Source: DAOUEG01 sp964595455 (GTDB taxonomy: Bacteria > Chloroflexota > Dehalococcoidia > Dehalococcoidales > RBG-16-60-22). Taken from it: a stretch of DNA of 21,423 bases. The notes beneath the pieces are model-generated. The model searched no databases and was not told the DNA's origin. It saw only the letters and a list, made by a program, of their open reading frames with translations. How positions within the stretch are numbered: position 1 is the stretch's first letter; each line of letters starts with the position of its first letter. Positions 1 to 7,953 of the stretch are shown here, one piece after another. Location of the stretch: NCBI GenBank assembly GCA_964595455.1, contig CAZQQL010000057.1, positions 1 through 21,423 on the forward strand, given 5' to 3'. Made by a program: the position numbers and the translations under genes.

Positions 1-1913
1 TAGTGCTTCTGGTAGAAGTGCTGCCCGGTGATCCCGTTGGGGAACCGGTTCAGCGAGAGCGGCCGATCCTTCAGGTGCGGCAGCAGGTAGGGCGAGACCT
101 TCGTCAGGTAATAGAGGAGGTCGCGCTTGGTAAGGGCGCGCTGCCCGTCACGTTCCGGCCAGAAGGGCTTGTCCAGGTTGCTGAGGGAGACCCGGTGGCC
201 TTCCACCGTTACGGTCATCCGGTCGGTTTTTGTAGCAAGACGTTCGAGTACCTCGGGGATAGCGCTGGGCCGTTGCTGCGGCTGTCTTTCCCGTTCCGTG
301 ACAACCTCCGCCGGATGTGCCACTGGCGGGTATTTGTCGTCTCGGAACCGCAGAAAGACCGGAGCACGGAGCCTGCCGTCGCGGGTCCATTCGGCGAATT
401 TCACCTCCACAACCAGTTCCGGCTTTGTCCAGATGACCTGCCCGTCCATCCTCGAGCCATCGCTCAAGGGGGGAGAGGTAGTCTTTAGGGGTTCCAGCCG
501 GAACATGATTTCCTTCAAGAGGGGAGCATCGAACCCGCTGCCGACATTCCCGGCCCAGGTCAATTGTTTATCATCGTTATAGTAACCGAGGACGAGCGAG
601 CCGAAACTGTCCGCGCGGTTGCCTTTACCCTCCGTGTAGCCGACGACGACAAAATCATCGCTCTTGACCGCTTTGATCTTGAGCCAGGCCTGGGAACGTC
701 TTCCTGGTTCGTAACGGCTCTGTTTCTTCTTGGCGACCACACCCTCCAGGCCGTTGTCCACAGCCGCCTTGAAGACTTTCTCTCCCTCCGAGGGGAAATA
801 TTCGACGAGCTTGACCATGTCATCCGGAGCCAGGGTTTCCCGCAGAAGCTCCTTGCGTTGTTCCAGGGGGACGGCAGCCAGGTCGTAGCCTTCCAGGTAG
901 AGGATATCGAAGACGTAATAGATGATAGCCGAAGGCGGCTCAACCTCCTTGCTGACGGACCGGTGGAAGATGTTCAGGTAGCCTTGGAGGCATTGGAAAC
1001 ACTGCTTGCCGTTTGAATCAAGGGCGATGAGCTCGCCGTCCAGTACCATACGGGATGAGGGCTGATTTTTCAGGGCTTCCGCGAGTTCCTTGTAATGGGC
1101 GGTGATATCATTGCCTCGGCGCGAGATCAGGCGCACCCGGCCGGGCTCGATGAACGAGAGAATGCGGTAGCCGTCCAGCTTTGGCTCGAAGTACCAGGCA
1201 TCGTCCGAGAATGGCGTATCGATCAGCGTAGCCAGCATGGGTGTAATCGATGACGGCATTTCTTTTTTGACCGCACCGGGTGATTGGTCCGGCACAACCG
1301 GGTCTGCTTTCTTTTCCGGCACGGCGCCTGCCTTGATATCCTCTATGGTCAGACCGGACGCCGCCGATTTCTCCTCTGCGAGAATGTCCTTTTCGGCACC
1401 GGCGTAGTCGTCACGGTGCTTGATAAGGAGCCAGTTCTTGTCCTGGTTATGCATTCTGACGAGTGTCCAAGAACCTTTGAGTTTGTCGCCGCGGAGCGTA
1501 ACGGAAAGCTTGCCTTCAACGATACCTTTTCGCATTCGTTCTTCAGCGAGGGCTCGGTTATCGAAAAGGAGTTCGCCGCCCTCGTCCGGCGAGTAGGTCC
1601 CCCGGTCCCAGACGATGACCTGGCCGGCTCCGTATTCCCCGACCGGGATCGAGCCTTCAAAGGAGGCATAATCGATAGGGTGGTCTTCCACCATGACCGC
1701 TAGTCGTTTTTCCCTGGGATCAGTGGAAGGTCCTCGGGTAACGGCCCAGGACTTGAGAACGCCGTCGACTTCAAGGCGGAAATCGTAATGGAGTCGCCGG
1801 GCGGCGTGCTTCTGGACAACGAACGTCAATGGCCCCTGCCGTTCACCGGGCCGTGTCATAGCCGGTTCCGGAGTGAGGTCGAAGCGGCGCTTTTTCGTGT
1901 AGTCTTCCGTCAT
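1..1913 (-). CDS. ligD: ATP-dependent DNA ligase LigD, 3' end missing (runs off left edge)
   Basis: Multifunctional NHEJ enzyme that processes and seals double-strand breaks with Ku. I translated 637 uninterrupted codons from the ATG at 1913. Residues about 25-170 are the 3'-phosphoesterase domain: H36, H42, D44, R46, H78 and Y82 fit the metal and phosphate ligands known for LigD-PE. A linker follows (about 175-220), then the ligase domain with the adenylation motif KLDG (lysine 245), LDGE near 291, GLEGVVAKK near 388 and WLKIK near 410, and its OB-fold to about 530. From about 568 the primase-like polymerase domain begins (TKRDLLYYL, PHLKDRP, the RFPNG stretch) and is cut by the window edge, so the order is PE-LIG-POL. 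The gene is divergent from the DUF72 gene. No Shine-Dalgarno sequence is visible and a TATACT box lies 6 bases before the ATG, so the mRNA may be leaderless. Family identity is very sure. Confidence 0.95.
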   Translation of the reverse strand, partial: MTEDYTKKRRFDLTPEPAMTRPGERQGPLTFVVQKHAARRLHYDFRLEVDGVLKSWAVTRGPSTDPREKRLAVMVEDHPIDYASFEGSIPVGEYGAGQVIVWDRGTYSPDEGGELLFDNRALAEERMRKGIVEGKLSVTLRGDKLKGSWTLVRMHNQDKNWLLIKHRDDYAGAEKDILAEEKSAASGLTIEDIKAGAVPEKKADPVVPDQSPGAVKKEMPSSITPMLATLIDTPFSDDAWYFEPKLDGYRILSFIEPGRVRLISRRGNDITAHYKELAEALKNQPSSRMVLDGELIALDSNGKQCFQCLQGYLNIFHRSVSKEVEPPSAIIYYVFDILYLEGYDLAAVPLEQRKELLRETLAPDDMVKLVEYFPSEGEKVFKAAVDNGLEGVVAKKKQSRYEPGRRSQAWLKIKAVKSDDFVVVGYTEGKGNRADSFGSLVLGYYNDDKQLTWAGNVGSGFDAPLLKEIMFRLEPLKTTSPPLSDGSRMDGQVIWTKPELVVEVKFAEWTRDGRLRAPVFLRFRDDKYPPVAHPAEVVTERERQPQQRPSAIPEVLERLATKTDRMTVTVEGHRVSLSNLDKPFWPERDGQRALTKRDLLYYLTKVSPYLLPHLKDRPLSLNRFPNGITGQHFYQKH

Positions 1914-1919
1914 GTTGAT

Positions 1920-1925
1920 AGTATA
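1920..1925 (-). promoter_or_regulatory. -10 box of ligD, placed for a leaderless transcript
   Basis: Read on the minus strand, TATACT lies six bases upstream of the ligD ATG, which puts the expected transcription start at the start codon. No purine-rich ribosome site lies between them. I see no good -35 at normal spacing, so this is inference from the -10 alone. Confidence 0.4.
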
Positions 1926-2003
1926 ACGTGCCGGTGCAAAAAGCGCTCGAACTACCGGAGGAGCCCGTGGCGGCATATACTTTGGGTAATGAAAGGTAGT
2001 GTA

Positions 2004-2894
2004 ATGGGTAATATCCTTGTGGGTACATCGTCATGGGCTGACCAGGGGTTGGTAACGAGCGGCCGGTTCTATCCGGCTGATATCAGGACGCCCCCGGCGA
2101 GGCTATGGTACTATGCGGAGCGGTTCTCAATTACAGAGATAGATTCGAGCTTTCATTTCTTTCCTACCGCAAGGAACCTGGCGCTCTGGCTGGACAACAC
2201 GCCGCCGGGATTTACGTTCGATATCCGCGCATTCAGCCTGTTCACCGGCCACCCGACCCGGTTTGCTTCGTTACCTGCTTCTATCCGACGGGAAAACCCG
2301 GACATTACGGCTCGTAAAACGGTTTATCTGCACCATCTACCTGTTGCAGTAATCGAGCAACTCTGGGATATTTTCCGTACTCACGCTGAGACCATGGAAC
2401 GTGCCCGAAAACTCGGTGTGGTGCTCTTCCAGTTCCCGCCCTGGTTCCATCCGTCACAGGAGAACCGGGAATACATTTTATTATGCTGTGAACGGCTCAG
2501 CGGCTATCGTCTTGCGGTCGAGTTTCGGACCGGGGACTGGCTGATCGGAGACACGCTGGAAACGACGCTGGACTTCCTCCGGCAGCACGAGATTACCCTT
2601 GTCTGCGTTGATGAGCCGCAGGGGCTCAAGACCAGCGTGCCGCTGGTGACGGCAGCTACTTCCACCGTGGCGATGGTACGCTTCCACGGCCGCAACGCTG
2701 ATAACTGGGAAAAACGCGGAGGCAGTCCGGCGGAACGCTTCAAGTACCTGTACGACCGGCACGAACTTGAAGAATGGGCTACCAGGATCAAAGCATTGAG
2801 CGAACAGGTAAAGGAAGTCCACGTCATCTTCAAGAACAAGTACGAGGACTATTCCGTCCGGAACGCGTGCGAGTTCAGGGACCTGCTGGATTAG
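2004..2894 (+). CDS. DUF72 / YecE-family TIM-barrel protein
   Basis: Protein of 296 residues in the DUF72 (YecE-like) family, which has a TIM-barrel fold and no firmly established biochemical role. Visible family landmarks are GTSSW near the N-terminus, EIDSSFH near residue 46, a VVLFQFPPWF strand in the middle, LAVEFR, VRFHGRN near 233 and a C-terminal HVIFKNKYEDYSVRNA segment. An upstream in-frame extension to 1788 exists, but it is antisense to ligD. The ATG at 2004 has AAAGG seven bases before it and gives the usual family length; an ATG at 1989 is an alternative. It lies between ligD (divergent) and ku (convergent, stop codons two bases apart), which suggests, but does not prove, a link to end joining or nucleic-acid damage. 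Confidence 0.9.
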   Translation: MGNILVGTSSWADQGLVTSGRFYPADIRTPPARLWYYAERFSITEIDSSFHFFPTARNLALWLDNTPPGFTFDIRAFSLFTGHPTRFASLPASIRRENPDITARKTVYLHHLPVAVIEQLWDIFRTHAETMERARKLGVVLFQFPPWFHPSQENREYILLCCERLSGYRLAVEFRTGDWLIGDTLETTLDFLRQHEITLVCVDEPQGLKTSVPLVTAATSTVAMVRFHGRNADNWEKRGGSPAERFKYLYDRHELEEWATRIKALSEQVKEVHVIFKNKYEDYSVRNACEFRDLLD

Positions 2895-2896
2895 TA

Positions 2897-3664
2897 TCAG
2901 GCCTTGCCGGCGGCGGCCACACTGGCCCTCAGGGCTTCCATCAGGTCTTCTATCTCGATCTTCTCTTCCTCCGGAGCCTCCAGTTCCACTCCCTGCAGCT
3001 TTGCTTCCACCATTTTTCGCAGGGCGATGGAGTATTCATCGTGGTACTGTTCCGGCTGGAAGTCCGAAGACATGGCCTCGACCAGTTTTTCTGCCATATC
3101 CAGTTCGGCGTCGGTGATGTTTTGCTTCGGCAGGGTGACGTCCGGCTTTGGTAGGATGTTTTCCCGGTAGTTGAGCGTGTGCAGGATAAGGGAATCATCC
3201 AGCGGGCGCAGACAGCAGAGGTGTTCCCGTCTCTGAAAGGCGACCTTGGCGATTGCGACTCTCCCACTCCTTTCCAGTACGGTCCTCAGTAGTGCGAACG
3301 GCTTGGCGCCGAGTTCTTCCGGCTCCAGGTAGTGGCTGCCCTCATAGTAGATGAGGTCGATGTCTTCCAGCTTGACAAAACTGTGGATCTCGATGGCATG
3401 ACTGGTCCGGACGGGAACCTTTTCGAAGTCTTCGTCCGAGAAAACCACGTACTGGTCCTTGGCATACTCGTAGCCGCGCACGGTATCGCTGCGCTCGATG
3501 TATTCATTATCGCCGGGGCAATAAAGGACCTGCTTGGGGCGGACCAGGTCTTTTTTATGGAGGTAGTGGAATGACGGCGTCTTGCTCTCCGTAGCGATCG
3601 ACATCCTGACCGGGATAGCGACCATACCGAAACTGATAACGCCTTTCCAGAACGCTCTCGCCAT
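2897..3664 (-). CDS. ku: Ku homodimeric DNA end-binding protein
   Basis: Bacterial Ku, 255 residues, binds DNA ends as a ring-shaped homodimer and recruits LigD. The N-terminus ARAFWKGVISFGMVAIPVRM is the classic bacterial Ku opening. RGYEYAKDQYVV near residue 65, LIYYEGSHYLEPEELGAKPFALL in the middle and a RPLDDSLILHTL segment follow the Ku beta-barrel core. The acidic C-terminal tail is short and lacks the long lysine-rich extension of some Ku proteins. I chose the ATG at 3664 because GGAGG lies five bases before it; an in-frame ATG six codons upstream (3682) is less likely because the SD lies within that extension. It converges on the DUF72 gene. A TACAAT box at 3694-3699 may be its -10. 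Confidence 0.96.
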   Translation of the reverse strand: MARAFWKGVISFGMVAIPVRMSIATESKTPSFHYLHKKDLVRPKQVLYCPGDNEYIERSDTVRGYEYAKDQYVVFSDEDFEKVPVRTSHAIEIHSFVKLEDIDLIYYEGSHYLEPEELGAKPFALLRTVLERSGRVAIAKVAFQRREHLCCLRPLDDSLILHTLNYRENILPKPDVTLPKQNITDAELDMAEKLVEAMSSDFQPEQYHDEYSIALRKMVEAKLQGVELEAPEEEKIEIEDLMEALRASVAAAGKA

Positions 3665-3693
3665 AAGAACCTCCGGGTACATCTATGCAGGAT

Positions 3694-3699
3694 ATTGTA
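3694..3699 (-). promoter_or_regulatory. possible -10 box of ku
   Basis: Minus-strand TACAAT lies 29 bases before the ku ATG, leaving room for a leader of about 22 bases that contains the GGAGG site. I find no clear -35. The terminator of the upstream dehydrogenase gene lies just before it, so ku needs its own promoter in this gap. Confidence 0.35.
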
Positions 3700-3723
3700 A
3701 CTCGGAATCCTGCCCCCGCCAAG

Positions 3724-3759
3724 AAAAAAACCCGCCGGGCCTATTGGCTGCCCGGCGGG
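3724..3759 (-). terminator. intrinsic terminator of the nucleotide-sugar dehydrogenase
   Basis: A perfect 10-bp GC stem (3750-3759 with 3731-3740, nine-base loop) is followed on the minus strand by seven T residues (3730-3724). It begins 27 bases after the dehydrogenase stop codon and separates that gene from ku. Confidence 0.93.
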
Positions 3760-3786
3760 AAAAGCGGAGGCGATACTGAATTCAGA

Positions 3787-5088
3787 TTACAGTGTCCGGT
3801 AATAGAAACCTTTTTCAGACACTTCAGTGGGATCGAAGCAGCGCTTGATGTCGATGAGGACGGGACGGCTGTTCATAGAGGTTGCCAGGTTTTTGAGGCT
3901 GATCCTGCCATCGGCTTCCTTGAAGGCATCATGCGGGACGGCGAGGATGACGGCGTCGAAATTGACAGCATCATCGAGGCTCTTCAGCATCTTGATGCCG
4001 AATTCCTCTTCGGCGTTGTCCAGCAGGGGATCGTAGCCGTAAACGTCCACGTGGTACTCGCGGAGTTCTTTGATCATCTGCTTGACCGGGGTCTCACGGA
4101 CATCCGGTACATTCTCCTTGTAGGTCAGGCCCATGACGAGCACGCGGGACCCCTTGATGACCTTACCGGCGTCGTTAAGCGCCTTGATGGTCATCTCCGC
4201 GACGTGTTTGGCCATCGAGTCATTGATGGAGCGGCCGGCCAGGATGACCTGGGAATGGTAGCCGAACGCCTGGGCGCGGTGGACGAGATAGTAGGGGTCG
4301 ACCGGGATGCAATGCCCGCCGACGAGGCCGGGCGAATAGCGGATAAAGTTCCATTTGGTGGCCGCGGCATCCAGGACTTCTTTTGTGCTCAGGCCGAGCT
4401 TTTCGAAGATGAGGGAAAGCTCGTTCATCAGGGCGATGTTCAGGTCGCGCTGGATGTTTTCGATGACCTTGGCGGCTTCCGCTGTCTGGATGTCCTTGGC
4501 GCGGAAGATGTTGGTGATCTTGCTGTAGAGCGCCGCCATCAGGTCGGTGGTTTCGGCGTCCATGCCGGAGATGATCTTGGTGATCTTGTCGATAGTATGG
4601 GCATCATCGCCGGGATTGACGCGTTCCGGGGAATAGGCGACCTTGAAGTCCACGCCGCAGACCATACCGGATTCTTTTTCCAGGATGGGTTTGACGATCT
4701 CATCGGTAGTGCCGGGATACACGGTCGATTCCAGGACGACGATGGTGTTCTTCTTCATGTATTTGCCGGCGGTGGCTGCCGCGGACTCGACGAAGCTCAT
4801 GTCCGGTTCCTTGGATTCGGTGACCGGCGTGGGCACGCAGATGATGATGAAATCAGCGGCGGCAATATCGGCCGCGTTATCAGTGAAGGTGATATTCGGG
4901 TTCTTGTTATCTCGCTTGAATTCGGCGACCCTTTTCTTCTTGACATCGTATCCGATGACTTTCAGGGTCTTGCCGAAGGCTTCCAGGAGCGGAAAACCCA
5001 CGTAGCCGAGACCCAGGACACAGACAGTGGCATGGTCTACGTCGATCATGAATCCGGTTTCTTTTTTACTGACAGTGTTGACAACCAT
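3787..5088 (-). CDS. nucleotide-sugar 6-dehydrogenase (UDP-N-acetylhexosamine type)
   Basis: Protein of 433 residues that should oxidise C6 of a UDP-hexosamine to the uronate with two NAD+ (UDP-glucose/GDP-mannose dehydrogenase superfamily). The Rossmann motif GLGYVG is at 26-31, the conserved lysine in AEAAKVIEN at about 207 and the catalytic cysteine in GGHCIPVDPYY at 260. The C-terminal UDP-binding domain carries GLTYKENVPDVRETP. SPERVNPGD at 153-161 is typical of the TviB/WbpA/WbpO branch, which acts on UDP-GlcNAc or UDP-GalNAc rather than UDP-glucose. The exact substrate cannot be read from sequence. The ATG at 5088 has AGGT about eight bases upstream. The gene is monocistronic, with an extended -10 promoter 145 bases upstream and a strong terminator. 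It is divergent from uppP and near an epimerase and an acyltransferase, which suggests surface glycan precursor synthesis. Confidence 0.92.
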   Translation of the reverse strand: MVVNTVSKKETGFMIDVDHATVCVLGLGYVGFPLLEAFGKTLKVIGYDVKKKRVAEFKRDNKNPNITFTDNAADIAAADFIIICVPTPVTESKEPDMSFVESAAATAGKYMKKNTIVVLESTVYPGTTDEIVKPILEKESGMVCGVDFKVAYSPERVNPGDDAHTIDKITKIISGMDAETTDLMAALYSKITNIFRAKDIQTAEAAKVIENIQRDLNIALMNELSLIFEKLGLSTKEVLDAAATKWNFIRYSPGLVGGHCIPVDPYYLVHRAQAFGYHSQVILAGRSINDSMAKHVAEMTIKALNDAGKVIKGSRVLVMGLTYKENVPDVRETPVKQMIKELREYHVDVYGYDPLLDNAEEEFGIKMLKSLDDAVNFDAVILAVPHDAFKEADGRISLKNLATSMNSRPVLIDIKRCFDPTEVSEKGFYYRTL

Positions 5089-5153
5089 TCTTTTACCTAC
5101 TCCTCGAGGCCCGATCTCTCGTCAGGCCACTCAACCGTTTCTATGGTAAATAA

Positions 5154-5184
5154 GACCGGTTTGGAATCCGGTGGAAGGCCGGTC
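5154..5184. repeat. inverted repeat in the leader of the sugar dehydrogenase
   Basis: GACCGG (5154-5159) and CCGGTC (5179-5184) are complementary and flank a 19-base loop that contains a further CCGG pairing option. It lies in the predicted transcribed leader of the dehydrogenase gene. A regulatory role is only a possibility. Confidence 0.3.
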
Positions 5185-5232
5185 AATATACGGTTAGAAC
5201 AGTACCGGAACCTGCTATTCCGAATCTCTACG

Positions 5233-5241
5233 ATTATAACA
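5233..5241 (-). promoter_or_regulatory. extended -10 promoter of the sugar dehydrogenase
   Basis: Minus-strand TGTTATAAT is a consensus extended -10 (TGnTATAAT). It predicts a leader of about 138 bases before the dehydrogenase ATG. No good -35 is evident, as is common for extended -10 promoters. Confidence 0.6.
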
Positions 5242-5309
5242 CAGCCCGTCTACAAGTTGACTCGTACTTTAGTTGGGAGAATGCTGCCTTTTTGTATTTA
5301 CGCGTCTCA

Positions 5310-5318
5310 TGCTACAAT
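5310..5318 (+). promoter_or_regulatory. extended -10 promoter of uppP
   Basis: TGCTACAAT is one mismatch from the extended -10 consensus. It lies 33 bases before the GTG start of uppP, and a weak TTGTAT (5292-5297) sits upstream at short spacing. It is divergent from the dehydrogenase promoter. Confidence 0.5.
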
Positions 5319-5351
5319 AACGAGGATTCCTCATTATTCAGGAGAGTTTTA

Positions 5352-6155
5352 GTGGACCTTTTCCAGGCATTCTTACTCGGTCTCGTCCAGGGCGCCACCG
5401 AATTTTTGCCTATCAGCAGTTCCGGTCACCTCGTCCTCGTCCCCGCAGCGCTTGACTGGAACAGCCCTTCTCTCGTCTTCGATGCTACCGTCCACCTGGC
5501 CACGATGCTGGCGGTGGTTCTTGTATTCTGGAAAGACATTTGTGATATCATCCGGGCCTGGTTCCGGCAACTGGCCGTGAGCAAGCCGTTTGCCACCCCT
5601 GAGTCCAGGCTGGGATGGTGGATCATCATCGGCACGATACCCGGTGCGATGGTGGGCCTGCTCTTTGAAGATACCATCGAGGGTTTCTTTGGTGATCCTC
5701 GAGCTGTCGGTATATTCCTTCTCATCACAGCCCTCCTGCTCGTATTAGCGGAACTTCTGGGCAGACGAAAAAGGGGCCTGGACTCGATGTCTTGGAAGGA
5801 CAGCCTTCTCATCGGCATCGGGCAGGCAGTAGCCATCGCTCCGGGCATTTCCCGCAGCGGAGCTACAATGTCGGTGGGTATGCTGATGGGAATGACGAGG
5901 GAGTCTGCAGCGCGATTTTCCTTCATTCTCGCGCTGCCGATCATCTTCGGAGCCTGGCTGGTCCAGCTAATCGATATCGCCAGGCAGGGCGGTCTGGGTG
6001 GTGAAATTCCCTCGCTGCTGGTGGGCTTCCTCGCCGCCGGCATCAGCGGCTATCTCGCTATTCGCTGGCTGCTGAGCTACGTGAGAAAACACCGGCTGTA
6101 TCCCTTTGCTGTTTACTGCGTTATCGTCGGGATACTCGCGCTCGTTCTACTGTAG
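5352..6155 (+). CDS. uppP: undecaprenyl-diphosphate phosphatase UppP (BacA)
   Basis: Integral membrane enzyme of 267 residues that dephosphorylates undecaprenyl diphosphate to recycle the lipid carrier for peptidoglycan and polysaccharide export; overexpression is known to give bacitracin resistance. The two signature regions are QGATEFLPISSSGHL (glutamate 17, histidine 26) and APGISRSGATMSVGM (arginine 168), which build the active site in this family. About eight hydrophobic segments are spread over the length, and the size is normal. The start is GTG at 5352, with GGAGAG five bases upstream; the in-frame extension back to 5292 overlaps the promoter. It converges on the epimerase gene with only 14 bases between stops. 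Its place between sugar-nucleotide genes fits a polysaccharide supply role. Confidence 0.96.
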   Translation: MDLFQAFLLGLVQGATEFLPISSSGHLVLVPAALDWNSPSLVFDATVHLATMLAVVLVFWKDICDIIRAWFRQLAVSKPFATPESRLGWWIIIGTIPGAMVGLLFEDTIEGFFGDPRAVGIFLLITALLLVLAELLGRRKRGLDSMSWKDSLLIGIGQAVAIAPGISRSGATMSVGMLMGMTRESAARFSFILALPIIFGAWLVQLIDIARQGGLGGEIPSLLVGFLAAGISGYLAIRWLLSYVRKHRLYPFAVYCVIVGILALVLL

Positions 6156-6169
6156 CCGCAGTCTCGGTC

Positions 6170-7111
6170 TTACGCCAGTTCCTTCGAGAGGAAGTAGGCG
6201 CAGGTCTCCTTCAGCCCTTCATCGATGCCATACTGCGGATCATACCCGAACGCCTTAGCCCTGGATATATCGGCCAGGCTGTGCTTGATGTCCCCGGGAC
6301 GCGGGTCTTTGTAGACCGGCTTGATATCGGTATGCCCGGTTATCTCGATGAGCTTGCCAGTAAGCTCGTTGAGTGTGGTCCGCTGATGATTGCCGAGGTT
6401 GAAGACTCCGGTGGCGGAGCTTTCCGCGGCGCGGACATTAGCCTCGGCCACGTCTTTGACGAACGTGAAGTCGCGGGTCTGCTCGCCGTCTCCATAGATT
6501 ACCGGCGATTCCCCTTTTTCCAGGAGGCGCAGGAAGATAGGGATGACGGCCGCATACGGTGAGTTGGGGTCCTGCCGGGGGCCGTACACATTGAAATACC
6601 GGAGACAGGCGGTGGGTAGTCCGTAGACTCCGGTGAATACGGTGCAGTAGTATTCCGCTGCCAGTTTGGAAACAGCGTACGGAGAGAGGGGATTAGGCGC
6701 CATGGTCTCGACCTTGGGAAGGGTAGGCGTATCACCGTAGACCGAAGAAGAGGAAGCGTAGACAACTTTCTTGACACCCGCGTCCCGGGCGGCAATAAGG
6801 ACGTTCAGCGTTCCGGTAGCGTTGGCATCATGAGAGGGCCGGGGACGCTTGACGCTCTTGGGGACGCTGGGGATGGCCGCTTCGTGGAATACGTAGTCCG
6901 CTCCGGCGAATGCCTTTTTTAATATCCTGGGGTTGGTGATGCTGCCCTGGATGAACTCTATTTCTCCGTCTTTCGCCCAGTTCTCGATGTTGGAAGTCCG
7001 CCCGGTAGAGAGATTGTCCAGCACGCTAACGCGATAATTCTTCTCGAGAAGGTTCTCCACGATATGGGAACCGATGAAACCGGCGCCGCCGGTGACGACT
7101 GCTTTTTTCAT
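6170..7111 (-). CDS. NAD-dependent UDP-sugar epimerase (extended SDR, GalE/WbpP-like)
   Basis: Extended short-chain dehydrogenase of 313 residues, most like UDP-glucose or UDP-N-acetylglucosamine 4-epimerases. NAD is bound by GGAGFIGS (GxxGxxG at 8-14) with D32 selecting NAD. The catalytic set is the serine in YASSSSVYGD (about 121-123) and Y145/K149 in YAVSK. YFNVYGPRQDP and a PRPGDIKHS segment near 270 are also typical. The hydrophobic SVPKSVKRP loop resembles WbpP/TviC-type UDP-GlcNAc epimerases, but substrate choice is inference; dehydratases and UDP-xylose synthases share many of these motifs. It follows the acyltransferase gene by six bases, so both are co-transcribed. Confidence 0.88.
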   Translation of the reverse strand: MKKAVVTGGAGFIGSHIVENLLEKNYRVSVLDNLSTGRTSNIENWAKDGEIEFIQGSITNPRILKKAFAGADYVFHEAAIPSVPKSVKRPRPSHDANATGTLNVLIAARDAGVKKVVYASSSSVYGDTPTLPKVETMAPNPLSPYAVSKLAAEYYCTVFTGVYGLPTACLRYFNVYGPRQDPNSPYAAVIPIFLRLLEKGESPVIYGDGEQTRDFTFVKDVAEANVRAAESSATGVFNLGNHQRTTLNELTGKLIEITGHTDIKPVYKDPRPGDIKHSLADISRAKAFGYDPQYGIDEGLKETCAYFLSKELA

Positions 7112-7117
7112 GAGACG

Positions 7118-7780
7118 TTAAATTCTCTCCATTAAATGTTCGTATGGTTTGGCCCGCAGACCGGAAAGGCAGGTGAGGTCGCCGACATCGCACATGACCT
7201 GCGCGGGATTACCGTATGCGACTACTCCAGCCGGAATGTCCCGGGTCACCACGCTGCCGGCGCCGATCAAGCTGTGCTCTCCGATGACGACTCTCGGCAA
7301 TATCGTGCAGTTGATACCGATCTTCGCGCCCTTGTTGATGCATGGGCCGCGCATGCAGTCCCTGGAGTTCGGGCAGCCGGGGTGCATTTCGCTGCCGAGC
7401 GTGACACCGGGGCTCAGCAGGACATCGTCTTCGATAATGGTATACTGGCCAACATACACTTTGTTATGTATCTTAACGTTACCGCCGATCTTACAGCCAT
7501 AGTCGATCACGGAATTGCTCCAGATATTCAGGTTGTTTCCGATGATATTTTCTTCACGGATGACCACGTTATGCCCGGTCTCCAGGTTCGCACCGATCCG
7601 GCTGCAGGTGTAAATGATGGTGCCCTGGCGTATCCGGGCGTTCGGACCGATGGTCAGTACCTGGTCTACGGGACGGCCTGGAAGGTAGCCGAGGACGACT
7701 CCGGCATCGATATTTGCTCCCGTTCCGAGGTTGACCGTACCGTCATTGTTCACGTTTACTGGAAACTGCATACCCAACAC
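7118..7780 (-). CDS. left-handed beta-helix (hexapeptide) acyltransferase
   Basis: Protein of 220 residues built largely of hexapeptide repeats (left-handed parallel beta-helix), the fold of acetyl- and acyl-CoA dependent sugar O/N-acyltransferases. Repeats run from about residue 20 to 190. A loop with several cysteines (HPGCPNSRDCMRGPC, about 134-148) interrupts the helix, and the typical ending INCTILPRVVIGEHSLIGAGSVVTRD then AYGNPAQVM closes it. The closest functional idea is a WbpD-like N-acetyltransferase of UDP-aminouronates, given the dehydrogenase and epimerase nearby; this is inference. The start could be GTG at 7780 (GGA eight bases upstream) or ATG at 7771, giving 217 residues. It is first of a two-gene unit with the epimerase. 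Confidence 0.85.
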   Translation of the reverse strand: MLGMQFPVNVNNDGTVNLGTGANIDAGVVLGYLPGRPVDQVLTIGPNARIRQGTIIYTCSRIGANLETGHNVVIREENIIGNNLNIWSNSVIDYGCKIGGNVKIHNKVYVGQYTIIEDDVLLSPGVTLGSEMHPGCPNSRDCMRGPCINKGAKIGINCTILPRVVIGEHSLIGAGSVVTRDIPAGVVAYGNPAQVMCDVGDLTCLSGLRAKPYEHLMERI

Positions 7781-7814
7781 TCTTTTCCATTCTTGATGAA
7801 ATAACGTTCGTTCA

Positions 7815-7835
7815 TCGAGAGAACACTTCTCTCGG
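7815..7835. repeat. small inverted repeat upstream of the acyltransferase
   Basis: CGAGAG (7816-7821) and CTCTCG (7829-7834) are complementary around a seven-base loop, with a further T-G wobble pair outside. It lies in the predicted leader of the acyltransferase-epimerase unit. It has no T-tract on the minus strand and may be a leader hairpin. Confidence 0.35.
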
Positions 7836-7893
7836 ACTCCAGTCCGTTAAGAGTCTTCCTTATCCAATCTATGTTGGAGGCAGTGAAGCCGGA

Positions 7894-7922
7894 GTTATAC
7901 CATCGTTAGGATTGGGTTAGAA
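7894..7922 (-). promoter_or_regulatory. promoter of the acyltransferase-epimerase unit
   Basis: On the minus strand, TTCTAA (7922-7917) stands 17 bases from TATAAC (7899-7894), which is preceded by TGG (7902-7900) to make an extended -10. The predicted leader is about 107 bases. The rest of the gap to queA (7781-7953) shows no gene. Confidence 0.45.
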
Positions 7923-7953
7923 TACATTTTCCGGAAAAATCGCCTGGTATCTG

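Noticed and set aside
1788..2003. N-terminal extension of the DUF72 protein
   Set aside because: It overlaps ligD on the other strand and precedes the conserved GTSSW start; ATG 2004 has a better ribosome site and gives the family length.
3685..5352. Long plus-strand open frame of 555 codons
   Set aside because: It lies opposite the whole dehydrogenase gene, has no family motif and runs through the terminator and divergent promoters.
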